Source of the DNA: Solenopsis invicta
Taxonomy: Eukaryota; Arthropoda; Insecta; Hymenoptera; Formicidae
Assembly (NCBI RefSeq): GCF_016802725.1
Contig: NC_052671.1
Span: 20,875,728 to 20,939,727 of the forward strand
Reading direction: 5' to 3'
DNA length: 64,000 nt
Every line of letters begins with the position of its first letter. Position 1 is the first letter of the stretch. Of the stretch, positions 32,476 to 43,281 are shown piece by piece. Both the position numbers and the translations under genes were made by a program. The notes below the pieces were generated by a model. The model made no database searches. It had not been told where the DNA came from and saw nothing but the letters and a program-made list of their open reading frames with translations.

Positions 32476-33002
32476 TGGGCAAAATTCACATCCCGCGAAA
32501 ATCGCGACCCCATCGCCATCGTCCGAATCGTCTCCGGGAATACTTCAGAAGGCAAGTCGTCATCCTCGAGTGCCTCTGGGCAATCCTAAGGATAAGGGAA
32601 TGGGAGTTGCGCCCGGAACCGGCTCCTGGATGGGCGCCATCTTTGGAGATACCTCCGGTTATTCAAGAGGAACGCCACCCACCTTCCCCTTCCCCATCTT
32701 CTCCGTCCCCTGCTCCCTCTATCTCCTCTCTCCTTACATATAGAATCGCTCCAGATACCCCTCCGTACTCGCCTATCCTCGAAGACCCCGTTGATCTCCT
32801 TTCCCCCTCATACTCGCCTGTCCCAGAGGATCTCTCTGATCCTTCTTCCCCCATGAGTCCCGCGCCTAGCGTGGAATTCATAGAGGAGATTCCCCCTCCC
32901 CCCTCACCAGTGAATTCCACGTCCAGCGTGGAATTCCTAGAAGAAATAATTCTCCTTTCCGACCACGATCCTGAAGATCCACCTCCCACCGAATCCACGT
33001 AA
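32476..33002 (+). CDS. e2 ORF: Arg-rich, Pro/Ser/acidic protein, exon without own ATG
   Basis: About 175 codons after the acceptor, opening GGC AAA ATT. The basic N-terminus (RKSRPHRHRPNRLREYFRR) precedes a proline/serine-rich acidic tail with TYRIAPDTP, then two copies of SVEFIEE/SVEFLEE, the first close to SVEFVEE in e1. It ends after DPEDPPPTEST, about 100 residues earlier than the e1 protein. There is no membrane segment and no enzyme motif. Conservation of the short motifs while the surrounding DNA diverged hints at protein-level constraint, to be tested by substitution rates. Confidence 0.6.
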
Positions 33003-33703
33003 TTTATTAATTATTACCACACCTAAATAATAAATTAGCGAAACTTACAATTCCATCTTCTCCTACTCAAATGTAATAGAATTAAGTTTTTTTATTTTTT
33101 TTATTTTATACTATAAATCCTATTGATAATGCATAATACTAATTTCTTCAATAACCTTTAATTAATTTCTTGTTTGTTCACTTTTACAATTATGTATCGA
33201 TATTAAACAATGTATATAACTTTTAAACTTCTGAATAATCATTACCTAATCGTTTCGTATTTTAAACTAACCGATTACGTACTGCTGTCTTAATTAATAA
33301 TGATTACCTTGTTATATTGTTTTCTTTTTTTTCCTATTAAATAACCATAACCGATAATGTATTCATTTGCTAATTCCTTTTGAACCTTTATGTATGTAAA
33401 ATTCAAATATTAGAATATATGTTAAATTTTAGTTTAAAAGAAGCTCCAATGTAAAATTTTATTTCATCAAACCCATCTCGTACTCACACACTAACCTCCC
33501 GACTCGAAAAGATTACACTCGGTCCGATCCCGAGTTATAGAGATTGAATTCTCTGACTCAAATTAGGACCAACGATCGCACGATTTTGAAAAGGCGTTAA
33601 AGCGTGTCATTACACGGTTGACGCATAATTTCGGAATCTTCAAAAGTGCGTTCGGCTCGTGCCGCACGTCCCACTAGTGCGGTCACGAGAATAAAAGAGT
33701 TTT

Positions 33704-33749
33704 TGTTGCATCCTTCCCTGCCTTCCTTTCCTTAAGGCTGGATGTAACA
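33704..33749 (+). repeat. 3'-terminal hairpin of e2
   Basis: TGTTGCATCC pairs with GGATGTAACA (one wobble). An AATAAA lies just upstream at 33690-33695. Confidence 0.7.
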
Positions 33750-33974
33750 CATCAATTATTATATTAAATTAATTAATTTAATAAAAATTGTGTGATTACT
33801 AATTCTTATTCGACATGCTGTGTTACGACCAGAAAAACAATTTGACGCACATTCTGGTTGAATTCGAAGAAGTATATAAAATCACACGAATAAATATAAG
33901 TACTAAGATCTAGCTACGACCGAAGAAGGCTTTCTTATCATCATTGTGTTGTTACATTATTGGTCCAAAACATA
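33750..33974 (+). repeat. Repeat H copy 3, right part
   Basis: Begins with the right CATC duplication, then ATTATATTAAATTAATTAAT, GCACATTCTGGTTGAATTCG and CGACCGAAGAAGGCTTTCTT as in copies 1 and 2. Confidence 0.85.
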
Positions 33975-35204
33975 TCTCTATCATAAAATAATGTTTCATT
34001 TGCAACCGGATGACTTAAAAGTTATTTCTTGCGCCGGATTATCGTTAATGAACATGTTCTTTCTTCCCTGACCTCCCTGGTTTGTAATGTCATTTTTATT
34101 ATGGTGAGAACGACTGTCGCTTATACAAATATAAATCTTGCTATAATTTTGACTTTTATATGCCATTTGCATATGGATGATTATATTACATTAATTATTT
34201 GAACAAATGACCGGATAAACATACTTTTTATTTGTATTATAAAGTGCGTCTATTATACAGGTACACGCACCGGCAGAAATGGTGTCCTTTCGCGCTGACG
34301 TTCGGCTGCCGCACACATGCGAAGCCGCGCACGTACGTATTTCGAGGCAGCGCGGCGGAGGTCGGGGTACTGGCAGATAACAGGTAGTAAAGGGGCGTTT
34401 TGATAGCGCATTTTCCTCGCTCGACTCTAGGTCGAGAAAGAAGACACGAATCGACGCGCTCGAGAAACTTGGCTGAAATGGTGTCCCTTGCGCCTATACG
34501 GGTGGTTTACGGGATACCACGGTTGGTCACGCATTGTTTCAATTTTTAATTCCATAAAAAAATTTACTAGGATACGAAGATTTGTTTCAAAAATATTGTA
34601 AATAAAATTACGATTTTTAATAATAAATTAAAATTATGTCATCACGGCAATACAGCTTCAATTCTTGGGACTGTTACTTTATGTCAAGACATAATTTTAA
34701 TTAATTAATGAAACTTCTAAATTTTTTTAAACAATTACTTATTAAAACAGCCTGTATTAGAAAATAATTTTTATAGAAATAATTTTTATAGAAAATTATT
34801 TCAATAAATTTATAGAAATGTTGACATTATGTAGCAATCCAGTTTACTTTGTAATTGGCGTAAAACAATACTCTGAGAGAGGATGAACGTCTGATTCTGA
34901 TTTTTCTTAAATTTTGTACAGTAATTTGTAACGTCAAAATATGAAGAAGTCTGTCACTTTTCCAAATGCCCCACATCCTTCTCGCTTAACGAAGGCCGAA
35001 AAAGAAAGTATGATACCATCTCTCAGGACGCGGCGTCAGGCTCCGGGAGGACGTATTTTGTTTTCTCTCTATCTCTTTGACTCGTGCGTCTAAAGACAAT
35101 AACGCATCTAATAAGAGACTAGCAAGAGACATCGCGAAATATGTGTTCTGCAGCTCATTTTCCGTGGTGTTTTTGCACAGTGCGGTGTATTTGCGACTAT
35201 ATTG
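33975..35204. other. Intergenic DNA, GC-rich patch, no gene seen
   Basis: A GC-rich block at 34255-34520 holds a direct repeat (AGAAATGGTGTCCTTTCGCG and TGAAATGGTGTCCCTTGCGC). Nothing coding recognised. Confidence 0.5.
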
Positions 35205-35520
35205 TAAAATGCCTCAACTTGTCCTGCCAGAAGCGAAGTCGCATCGTCGGACACGCTCAATGCGGAAAATCAGTAGCATAAATTGTTGCTGATATTCTTT
35301 GTTTTGAAAAAACTGTCCGACGATGGATACGACGTTTCGCAGAAGGCGGTGATAACGCTTTGAGCGATCATCGTCTGCATAATTGTCGTCCCCGTAAAAC
35401 CGGTGCCGACAAAGTACAGGCGATCGTCGCTGCAGCTGCTGATCCACCGTTTGGTACCGTTCGGGAGTTCAACAACGCAGCTGACATAGATGTATCCGAG
35501 AGGACCGTCCGGCGTCGTGG
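35205..35520 (+). pseudogene. Tc1/IS630-type transposase N-terminal fossil
   Basis: Plus-strand pieces in shifting frames give a helix-turn-helix DNA-binding region: EKTVRRWIRRFAEGGDNALS-like reading, then RPRKTGADKVQAIVAAAADP, FGTVREFNNAADIDVSERTV. The homology stops at RRRGDAN near 35520 and the catalytic core is absent. It abuts an R2 fragment on the opposite strand. Confidence 0.65.
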
Positions 35521-37410
35521 CGATGCTAATATCTTGTGCAGTGTCCTAATGATCACCGATGACACCGTGATCGGCTTAAAATCAAATGGAAGGTGCGCGT
35601 TTGACGTTTTAGGAATCAGGGTGGTCGTCGATTCTAACAAATGGGTGGGAGGCCTTTTGCACCAAAGGATAATGTTGAATATTCTCGTAAGAATGCCATG
35701 GGGAACCTTTCTTAGCAGTCTCGCACTAAGGCCTGACCTGCTGCAATCGTATTGGACGGTAATCCTGTGCAAACTTCGTTCAGAGTAATAGCTGCCCAAA
35801 GTTGAGTAGGTGCCGTTAGCGCACACTGCGATAGCGCACATCCCGATAGCACACATAAAATTTAAAGTAATTCCCGATAGCGCACATCCTGATAACGCAC
35901 AACACAGAAAGGCGCGTTGTCCCGATAATGCACAACATAAAAGGCGCAAAGTCCCGATAGCACACAATGCAAAAAGCGCATTATCCCGATAGCGCACATC
36001 CCGATAGCGCACATCCCGGTAACTCACATCCCAATAGCGCACATCCCGATAGAGCACATCCCGGTAGCACGCGACTATGTGCGCTATCAGGAATTAAAAC
36101 ATCTTTTTCCCAATAGAGCACATAGTCGCGTGCTATCGGGATGTGCGCTATCGGGATGTGTGCTATCGGAATAATGCGCTTTTTGCATTGTGTGCTATCG
36201 GGACAATGCGACTTTTATGTTGTGCGTTATCGGGGCAACGCGCTTTTCTGTGTTGTGCGCTATCGGGAATTTCTTTAAATTTTATGTGTGCTATCGGGAT
36301 GTGCGCTATCGCACTGTGCGCTAACGGGATCTTTCCTTCCAAAAACGGGACCATTTGTTCCTTGGGTGGGACGTTAACATTCGAGACGTCGTCCAAAATG
36401 ATCCTCAAGCATTTGAATCGGTTTTTCCGCCAAAGATCTTGGATACGGGCATACTCAGTCCTTCTCTTTTGTTTCCTGGACATAACCTTGTCCCGATTTG
36501 TGTTTCCCACCCGCTTCGATTTAGTCCTCCTTTTAATTAAAAAAACTTCTTTGAGGTACAATGTAAGGTCGTCGTACACGTCTGAAGACGATCTAGAAGC
36601 TAGCAAATCGCAAATATGTTGCAATTTTTGCGACTGAAAGGTTTGCTCCGTAAGCTGGGAGACTTGTATTGTAGTCAGCAATAGCTTCCCTGAACGCAGT
36701 GTCCGGCCAGTCGACGGGACCGGTCCCCCCAGAAGCAGCACCCAGGGGGGGGGGGTCGATGGCGTCCGGTATGGTGGCCTCCGGTGTTCTGGCCTTGACC
36801 CCATCTCCTAGTTCGAGCAATTCCTGGAGTATGGCTCTATTTTGGCAGCTATTTTGTCTTTTGGACTTAATACTATTCAGGGATCTATCGGGAAAGTCAA
36901 CCAATAAGGCCTGGTTTATGAATTTCTCACCCGCAAGTGTTAACTCGACTTCCCTTCTTGCCAGCATCCTCGTCTCCTTATCCAACCATCTGGTTTTTTT
37001 TGGCTGCCACATTTTGCCTAGCATCGTTCCAATCGGGGTGCGCCCGTCGGTGGTAAACTCCCTTTCTAGTCTTGGTATTGAAGATCCGGCCACAACCCGA
37101 AAACTTGCAAACGTGGACTTTGTCGGGATCAGCAAGCGACGCGGAGAATGTTGTACTCTTTACAGTTGGACTCTTGGAGCCGGAAGACCCGGAGTTACTA
37201 ACAATTATCCGAGGAAAATCTTTATATTTAAGACCAACTAATACGAGCCAAGAGGGCTGGCAACCCCCAAAGTCCTGCATGCTGCAACAGCACGTAGCCA
37301 TTTGTCCGGAGAGAGACATTACCAGGACGAGGAGGTAGCTGTGCAACTTGGACAAGAGAGGCTCAGTGACTAAAAGTTTGTATTGCGCATCATGTCCCAA
37401 CTATGCTTCT
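35521..37410 (-). pseudogene. R2-type LINE fragment, broken by a large palindrome
   Basis: Minus strand, N to C: a leader sharing ATGATGCGCAATAC and GCACAGCTACCTCC with the R2 copy at 42300; a zinc finger CKFSGCGRIFNTKTRKGVYH followed by H; an A-run frameshift near 37000; a Myb-like segment (ETRMLARREVELTLAGEKF, INQALLVDFPDRSLNSIKSK); the linker EYARIQDLWRKNRFKCLRII. At 36327 the frame is broken by the palindrome, and past it (35812-35530) the start of the reverse transcriptase continues (HLLESTTTLIPKT, FKPITVSSVIIRTLHKILA). The rest of the RT and endonuclease is missing. Confidence 0.75.
35813..36327. repeat. 515-base near-perfect palindrome of short GATAGCGCACAT units
   Basis: The left arm starts CCGTTAGCGCACACTGCGAT and the right arm ends with its inverse. 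Each arm of about 250 bases is a ladder of units like CCCGATAGCGCACATC with insertions (TAAAATTTAAAG, ATGCAAAAAGCGCATTAT) that sit at mirror positions. The centre near 36070-36125 is GTGCGCTATC...GAGCACATAG. No coding capacity; frames across it are translations of the repeat. It lies inside the R2 fragment; I found no clear target duplication. Confidence 0.9.
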
Positions 37411-38496
37411 CCCTCGGAAAGCCCCCTGACACCGGTTTGGTACTTTGTGCCTGGTATTGTACGACGCGGTTTTTAGACCGCTGGAAACCATACTTTCCTA
37501 CAATGATACCAAGCTCTGCGCACTGGACTTCGTAAAGCCAGGACACATGACAAACCTTCGCTGCAAGGGCATATTTCCTCCAGAAGGCGGGATAACGCGT
37601 ATCCTTTACTCGCCCCCTTTTGGGCTACTTGTATAGACGCAATAAGTTCAAGCCCTCCGAAGGGATACCATACGCCTAGAATGTGAGCTCAGTGTATATC
37701 TGGGGAATATGGCCCCAAGTTAACACCTGCCCCGACTGGGTCATTGGTCTTCATGTACTAGTTCAGGATAAGCCCAGACACATACCACACAACTCTCCCG
37801 AATGGGTGGCAGGTGACTATATTCTGCGCGACAAGGCCACGGACTTACACTTTTGCGGCTGGCGTGGTATTCAGGAACAACAGAGCATGGCTCTGGGAGC
37901 ACCAGCGAGTTTACTAGTGGCGCTCCTTCTTTGCACGGATCTCCCAACAATGTTACACTTCGTGTACAGACAATTCCGTGCTTTTACGGTTTTCCTAACC
38001 TTGCTCGTATTTGTACTATCTAGATTTCCGACCCGGTTGCGCCGCAGCACAACAAAACCCGTCTGACTGACCTGCTAGGGAACTCTCGCCATAGGTCGGA
38101 AAAATTAGATCGAACAGAGTCCTCGAGCTTTGAGGAAGCGGGCATTAGCCTGGCGTATCTTGTACGCCCATTTCCAGGGACACCACGTGGAGGTTCCCGC
38201 CCAGAGCGGCCGTCCGTGCTCCGGTCCGCTCTGGCTCTGCCGCCGTGGCCCGGAAGGGCAGGTTCCAAGCACAACGACTCGCACTCACAGCCATTTAAAA
38301 TAAAATAAGATAAAATCAAATAAATAAATAGGTTAAAATGAGTCAATGTTGGGTGTAAAAGGCCCAACGTTGTCTTTAACAATAACAATAAATCAATAAA
38401 TAGGACGACCACAAATAATTAAAATAAATAAATAAATAACGTGCAGTTCTGCTTGTGGTCGTCATTTGGCTGTAAGGCTTCGTGGGTCGGAAGTTT
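37411..38496 (-). other. Probable 3' untranslated region of the R2 copy at 38497, plus unassigned sequence
   Basis: Downstream (minus) of the R2 stop codon comes ATTT/TTTA-rich sequence (38290-38440), then GC-richer DNA with no recognised frame. The 3' end of the element could not be located; no 28S sequence downstream of the R2 site (TAGCCAAATGCC) was seen. Confidence 0.45.
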
Positions 38497-41400
38497 TTAT
38501 CCGACGAAGCTGGGGGCCTCCGCCGGGCGGCGAGGGGCATCGTAATCCATGAACTTGTGGTATTGCTCTATGGAATTACGCAACGCTATCATTGATATTG
38601 TGATTAGCGTTTTTCGGTCTGAGATTTTTAGTTTGGACAGGTTCTTGACCGTCTCCTTGGGCATTGCCCCTCGCGCTCGTACCACAATTGGTAGGACTTC
38701 TGCAGCGGTCGCTCCTAAATCCCGCTGCAGGTGAGGTAGCAGTCGACTATATTTGCGGATCTTATCTTGATGTCCCTGAGCAAGGTATTTATTGTCTTCG
38801 TGGCGGACTGTAACATCGACCACGAAGACCCCTCTCTGTACTACCAGATCAGGTTTGAGAATCCCGCCCGAGGGCATTTTATAGTGTGTTTCCCTCGTTA
38901 CCGCTACCTCTTTGTCTCTTAGTGTCATTTTGTCGACGATTAGTTTGACAATTTCGTCGTGGCGGCGGATCGTGTCTTCCTTGGTATATGTGCACTGCCC
39001 CAGGATGTGTGCGAGAGTTTCTGGCTGACTCTTGCATTTGCAGCACCTCACGTCCGCCACCGGGCCAGCTCTAGCTAACGTTATTCTGTTAGCGGTGGTG
39101 TTGGTGCGCATTTTTAGGGCCATTATAAATCGGCCCGGCTTCAAGAGCGTTGAATTGTAGAGCCAGGCATTGCCAATTTTGTCATCGGTGAGAGACTGCA
39201 CCGATTTACCTTGCGACACCAGAGCTGCCCATGATGCGAGCTCTCGTTTTCTTGCCGCGGCCTTGTATCTTTTTATCGCTTGCATATCAATTAGCCAGTT
39301 GATACAGACGGAAGCTGCCAGACTCCTGAGACGGTTCACCATGCCTGCAGCTTCCGTCAGAGCTCGCATCACCGGGTCCGTAGACTCAGTAAACTTTAGT
39401 CCAGCCCGCAAGCTGGAACTCACCACCAAAGTCTCCAGCTTGGGGAAACCTAGTCCCCCGTCTCTCTTGCTGCAGTATATTAATCCATCGGCTGTTACCT
39501 GCAGCAAGTGGTAAATGTCCTTTATCGCTACCCGTAGCTCCTGGTCTAGTTGCCTAAGATAGGTTACCGGCGTGGTTGCCAGTACCAACTGGTACAGGTA
39601 GTGCGGGACTAGGTATGTGGAGATCAAATGAACCTTCTGGGGTGGTTTCAGCGCCAGTTTTTTGATATCCCTGATCGCTATGCAGAGACTGTCCTTTAGA
39701 CCCTTTATATCAATTCCTGCCCAAGGAGATATTCTCACGCCCAGGTATTTCAATGTGGTACCCGCATCCGCGTACAGGATACCGTCTCCACTTATGAGTG
39801 TCAGCGCGGGATCTGCCAGGTACCAGGAGTCTTTGGTCGTTTGGATCCTGAACGACGAACATTTCTTGGCGGAGATACTCATACCTAGCCCCCTTAGGTA
39901 CATCTCCGCCACCCTGAACAGATTGCTAGCTTGTGGCGCGGTCTTCGCCGTTAGTATAATGTCATCTGCAAATGCTAGCGCTGAGACGCTCACTTCGGCT
40001 CCGATGTTATAACCCGGCTGACTCTCCAACGCTGTGAGCATTGGCTCCATGACCAAGTTAAATAGTAATGGTGATAAGGGGTCTCCCTGCTTGACCCCGC
40101 GTTGGAGTTTTATTTGTATTTTATCTGTTTTATTATTTATTACTGTGTGCACATCCTTATAGGAGTCTTTCACGAGCTGCACCACTAGCTCGGGAAGCCC
40201 CTTTTTCCGCAGTGCCGCTCCAATAGCTTCATGTGGTATCGTGTCAAAAGCTTTGGAGACGTCCAATTGCACTGCGACCAGGCCTTCTGTTATCTTGGAG
40301 TGCCGCAGCAACTCACTCAGGATGTGCACGTTGTTGAAACAGCCTGCTTCCGACGTAAAGCCCTTTTGGCGGGGCGTCATTATTATGCGTTTCCTCAGCT
40401 TCTGGTCAACGATCCCCTAGTATAATCGTGACAGAATAGAGCTGATTGTGATCGGCCGATAGTTTGTAACTTTTGTGTGGTCAAGGCCGTCTTTGGGCAA
40501 CAAAGCGGTTCTATTTAACCTCCACGTTTTTGGCTGCCATGTTCTTGCCATAATTATGTTGAACCACAGTCGCAAGATTTCTGCCCTCGCCAATGGGCTC
40601 ACGTCTCGTTTGGTTAGGCCGTCAAGCCCCGCGGCCACCGTGGCCTTGGTCCGCGTGATCCTATCCCTCACATCTTTTGATGTGATAGGAGAGAGCACGC
40701 GTCCCAACTCCAGCGGCGGACCCGGTTCCCCGAATTTGGGAGTTTTAATGTGGGTCTTTGTACCCCATAGTCGTACCCCATAGTCGTACAGGCTTTTGAT
40801 ATCTTCTGAACCGAGATTGGGCTTAGCCTCCTTGGTCCAGTCAATACCCTCCCTTACATATTTGACCAAAAGGCCTGGATTTTGCCTGTACAACTCCTGG
40901 GTCCTGGCATGCTTGTAGCTTTTCTTAGTTTTCTTTTTGACTTCTTCCTTGCTGCGCTTCTTCCCCTTAGGGTTGTCTGCGTTGGCGCGGAAGAAGTCCT
41001 CGATTGCCTTGTCTAGTGTATCATATTCTTCGTGCGTTGGCGGATCTCCACAGACTATCCGCGCCAGGACCCCTCTGAGCAGCTGGACGCAAGCTGCGGC
41101 CTCGGATGGAATAGCGTTTGGGGGCTCTACTTCCAACGCTTTTCTTGCTATTCCCTCTCTCCAGGCTGTTTCCGGCAGAGAGTCCGAGGCCTCTTCAACG
41201 GGCTGTCGCTCCTCAGCACCGTTTTCTTCACGAGGCTGCCCTTCCTCGCTTTGATGTGGCGGATCCCCGGGAGGGATAAGCAACTCATCTGCCTCCTCGG
41301 GCACATCATTCTCCTCTTCATCCACTTCCTCTTTAATTTCTTCCTCTGCTATATCCTCTTCTACTTCTTCTGGCTCGGCTTCCTCTTCAATGTTCACAGC

Positions 41401-41913
41401 AAAAAGTTCCTCGAGGCGCCTTTTGTAAGCAGCAATGTTTCGTTTGTCTCTGATCTGCTTGTTAGTTTTGCCTGGGAGAAACTCGGTCATTAGACTGGCC
41501 ACGTTTCTCTCGTTTCTGAACCTGAGTTCGAGCCGCAACATCAGGTCTTCTTCCGCCTCTGTGAAAACTCTTAACGCTCTTCTACGAGGTGACTGAACGT
41601 CACCTCTTGCGATCCCGCCTGCCCGGACCGCATTTCTCACTACTGGGTGTTCGTGTCTCTCGTGCTGCGAGAAGCCAGATTTTGTAGCGAACACCCTGCC
41701 GCAATTCTCAACTAGGCACTCGTGCCCGTTAACAGGTGGTGGTCTTGGGGCAGTGCACTTTCGTACATGGCATAGTGCCGGATGTTTTCTTGGGTACCTT
41801 TTCCCACATGTCTCGCACACATAGACCACCACCTCATTCTTATGGCTCCTCGGCGTGCCTGACTTCATCGTTAATAGTGAGCGCCACAAAGTTCCCTTTG
41901 CCGCTCTCCACAC
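38497..41913 (-). pseudogene. R2-type LINE polyprotein, one in-frame TAG
   Basis: A single 1,138-codon frame from ATG at 41913 to the stop at 38497, broken only by TAG at 40417-40419. Order: zinc finger C-x2-C-x12-H-x3-C (CETCGKRYPRKHPALCHVRK then C), zinc finger C-x4-C...H-x4-H (CLVENCGRVFATKSGFSQHE), Myb-like domain (FTEAEEDLMLRLE...KTNKQIRDKRN), acidic linker, reverse transcriptase with LDVSKAFD and the active site AFADD, CCHC knuckle (CCKCKSQPETLAHILGQC) and the restriction-like endonuclease (KPDLVVQRGVFVVDVTV). These are the hallmarks of the R2 clade, which nicks 28S rDNA and primes cDNA from the nick. Length is normal. With one stop in 3.4 kb, the copy is young or the TAG is a polymorphism or error. 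Confidence 0.9.
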
Positions 41914-42432
41914 ACTTGCGGCAACTTCTCCTTGCGAAGGGAACTTTTATCTCATACTCCATTTAAATAGCCTGGTCGTCAACTTTGGTCTCACCCTAGT
42001 TCATTGGACGCCTGAGACCTCTACGCCCATTGTCCGAGGCTTGTCCTTGTTTATTGAAAGCAGTATTAAAGCGGGCGGACAGGAGCAGCTAACCCCAGTC
42101 CGCGTATTTCCCGGTGCGGAATGGTACCGCTGGCACCCGCTCGGCGGGCCCGCGACCCAGGTGGGGACGCGGAAATGGTGGCTGAGCGGAACAATCCCGC
42201 CTGGCGCCGACTAGGTCGGCCCGAACCGCAGCCAAGCCCGGGAAAAGACGCCACAACAGCATTTGGCCGTCCGAGGACGTTACCAGGAGTACCACGTGGA
42301 GGTAGCTGTGCGACTTGGACATGAGAGGCTGTGTATTGCGCATCATGACCTGACTACGACTCTCAATAAGGGGGCCTAGATCCCCAGCCCAAAGAATCCA
42401 CTGAGTGGGTATCAAGAGCTGAGGAGGCTGAC
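41914..42432 (-). other. R2 5' untranslated region
   Basis: Between the 28S tag and the ORF. Begins (minus) GTCAGCCTCCTCAGCTC. The first bases can fold with the flank (GGGTCA with TGATACCC). R2 elements usually carry a self-cleaving HDV-like ribozyme here; I could not confirm that fold by eye. About 100 bases resemble the leader of the R2 fragment at 37300-37400. Confidence 0.6.
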
Positions 42433-42453
42433 CCTTAAGAGAGTCATAGTTAC
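42433..42453 (-). pseudogene. 21-base 28S rDNA tag at the R2 junction
   Basis: On the minus strand it ends CTATGACTCTCTTAAGG, the conserved 28S sequence immediately upstream of the R2 cleavage point, and the R2 leader starts at the next base. The bases on the other side (CCGGTGCGGTC) are not 28S, so only this short tag is present. Confidence 0.85.
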
Positions 42454-43242
42454 GACCGCACCGGGGGGTCTGGGGGGGGGCGGTCAGCCCCTGCCAGTGA
42501 ACACACCCAGCGGCGTCAGGCGGTTCAAAACGCGATTACTCCAACCCCCTCAATCCAAGTGCAAACCTGGGATTTCCCCCTTACAGAGCCCATACACTTG
42601 CGTATTACGTACTCCAGGACAATCACACCCGTCAAAGGAGTGGGACTCGCAGTTTCAACACGCAACTTTTCATGACACATCTCATTACTCCCGTGATGTT
42701 GCCCTAGGAGGCAAGGCACCCCGACCGCTGGTAGGCAGAGGCCACCGTATGGCGGCGGGGCGGGGGTCGTCTCCTAGCTTAAGGGCGGGATGCACGCACC
42801 ATGAATGGACACAAGACGCCCAAGTGTCAGCGGAGCCATTGCCCCTGCGAGTCCGACACCAATGGTGGGGCACCGGTAGCCAACTCGGTGGGGTCCCCAC
42901 CCCCGCAGTACTCGTATTAGATCGGGGGAACCCGAATGGAGACCTACGTCTCGACGACCCAACGTCTGGCGTGCCAGGCCCTCCGAGGATCGTGAGGAGG
43001 TACTCCGGGTCCCCTTCTCACCGGAGACGAGTCACCGGTCGAAGGTCAGGCTCAAATGACCCTCTTCCACTCGAATGCTACATTCGTCGTGTCTCCCTTT
43101 TCATTAGCCCGGAAACCCGGAATCAGGAGACCGTCACGGTGTTTTAAGGGTAAAGGAGAGTGGCAAGTCTGTTTACCTGTAGAACACACCAGTGGCGTCT
43201 GTGGTCCGTGTTTCTTTTGGTGCATTAAGATGACAGAAAATG
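42454..43242 (-). other. 789-base segment between two 28S R2-site sequences
   Basis: GC-rich; no recognised protein. It starts (minus) directly at the canonical R2 cut of a longer 28S fragment and ends at the second 28S tag. Its start (CATTTTCTGTCATC) differs from the R2 leader start at 42432. It may be a short or internally deleted R2 relative inserted at the same site, or rearranged filler. Confidence 0.45.

Positions 43243-43281
<39 letters not shown>

Larger units (their letters stand above)
31326..33749 (+). mobile_element. e2: second LTR-like insertion (2,424 bases), relative of e1
   Basis: Starts TGTTACATCC and ends GGATGTAACA, with CATC on both sides (31322-31325 and 33750-33753). 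Excision in thought restores repeat H as in copies 1 and 2. It shares with e1 the order of parts and sequence near the 3' end (GGTCCGATCCCGAG against GGTCCAATCCCGAG; CTCAAATTAGGACCAA against CTCAAAATAGGACCAA) and after the ORF (AGAAGCTCCAATGTAAA against AGAACTTCCAATGTAAA). It lacks the minisatellite. The two are clearly diverged, so the family is old. Confidence 0.8.

Noticed and set aside
35368..36637. ORFs of 164-229 codons across the large palindrome
   Set aside because: Within the palindrome they are repeats of the short unit (YRDVRYRD or AHIPIAHI-type); only the outer parts are real R2 fragments.
38440..38480. 28S sequence downstream of the R2 site after the R2 ORF
   Set aside because: CAGCCAAATG resembles TAGCCAAATGCC only briefly and lies within the 3' untranslated sequence; the following bases do not match 28S.
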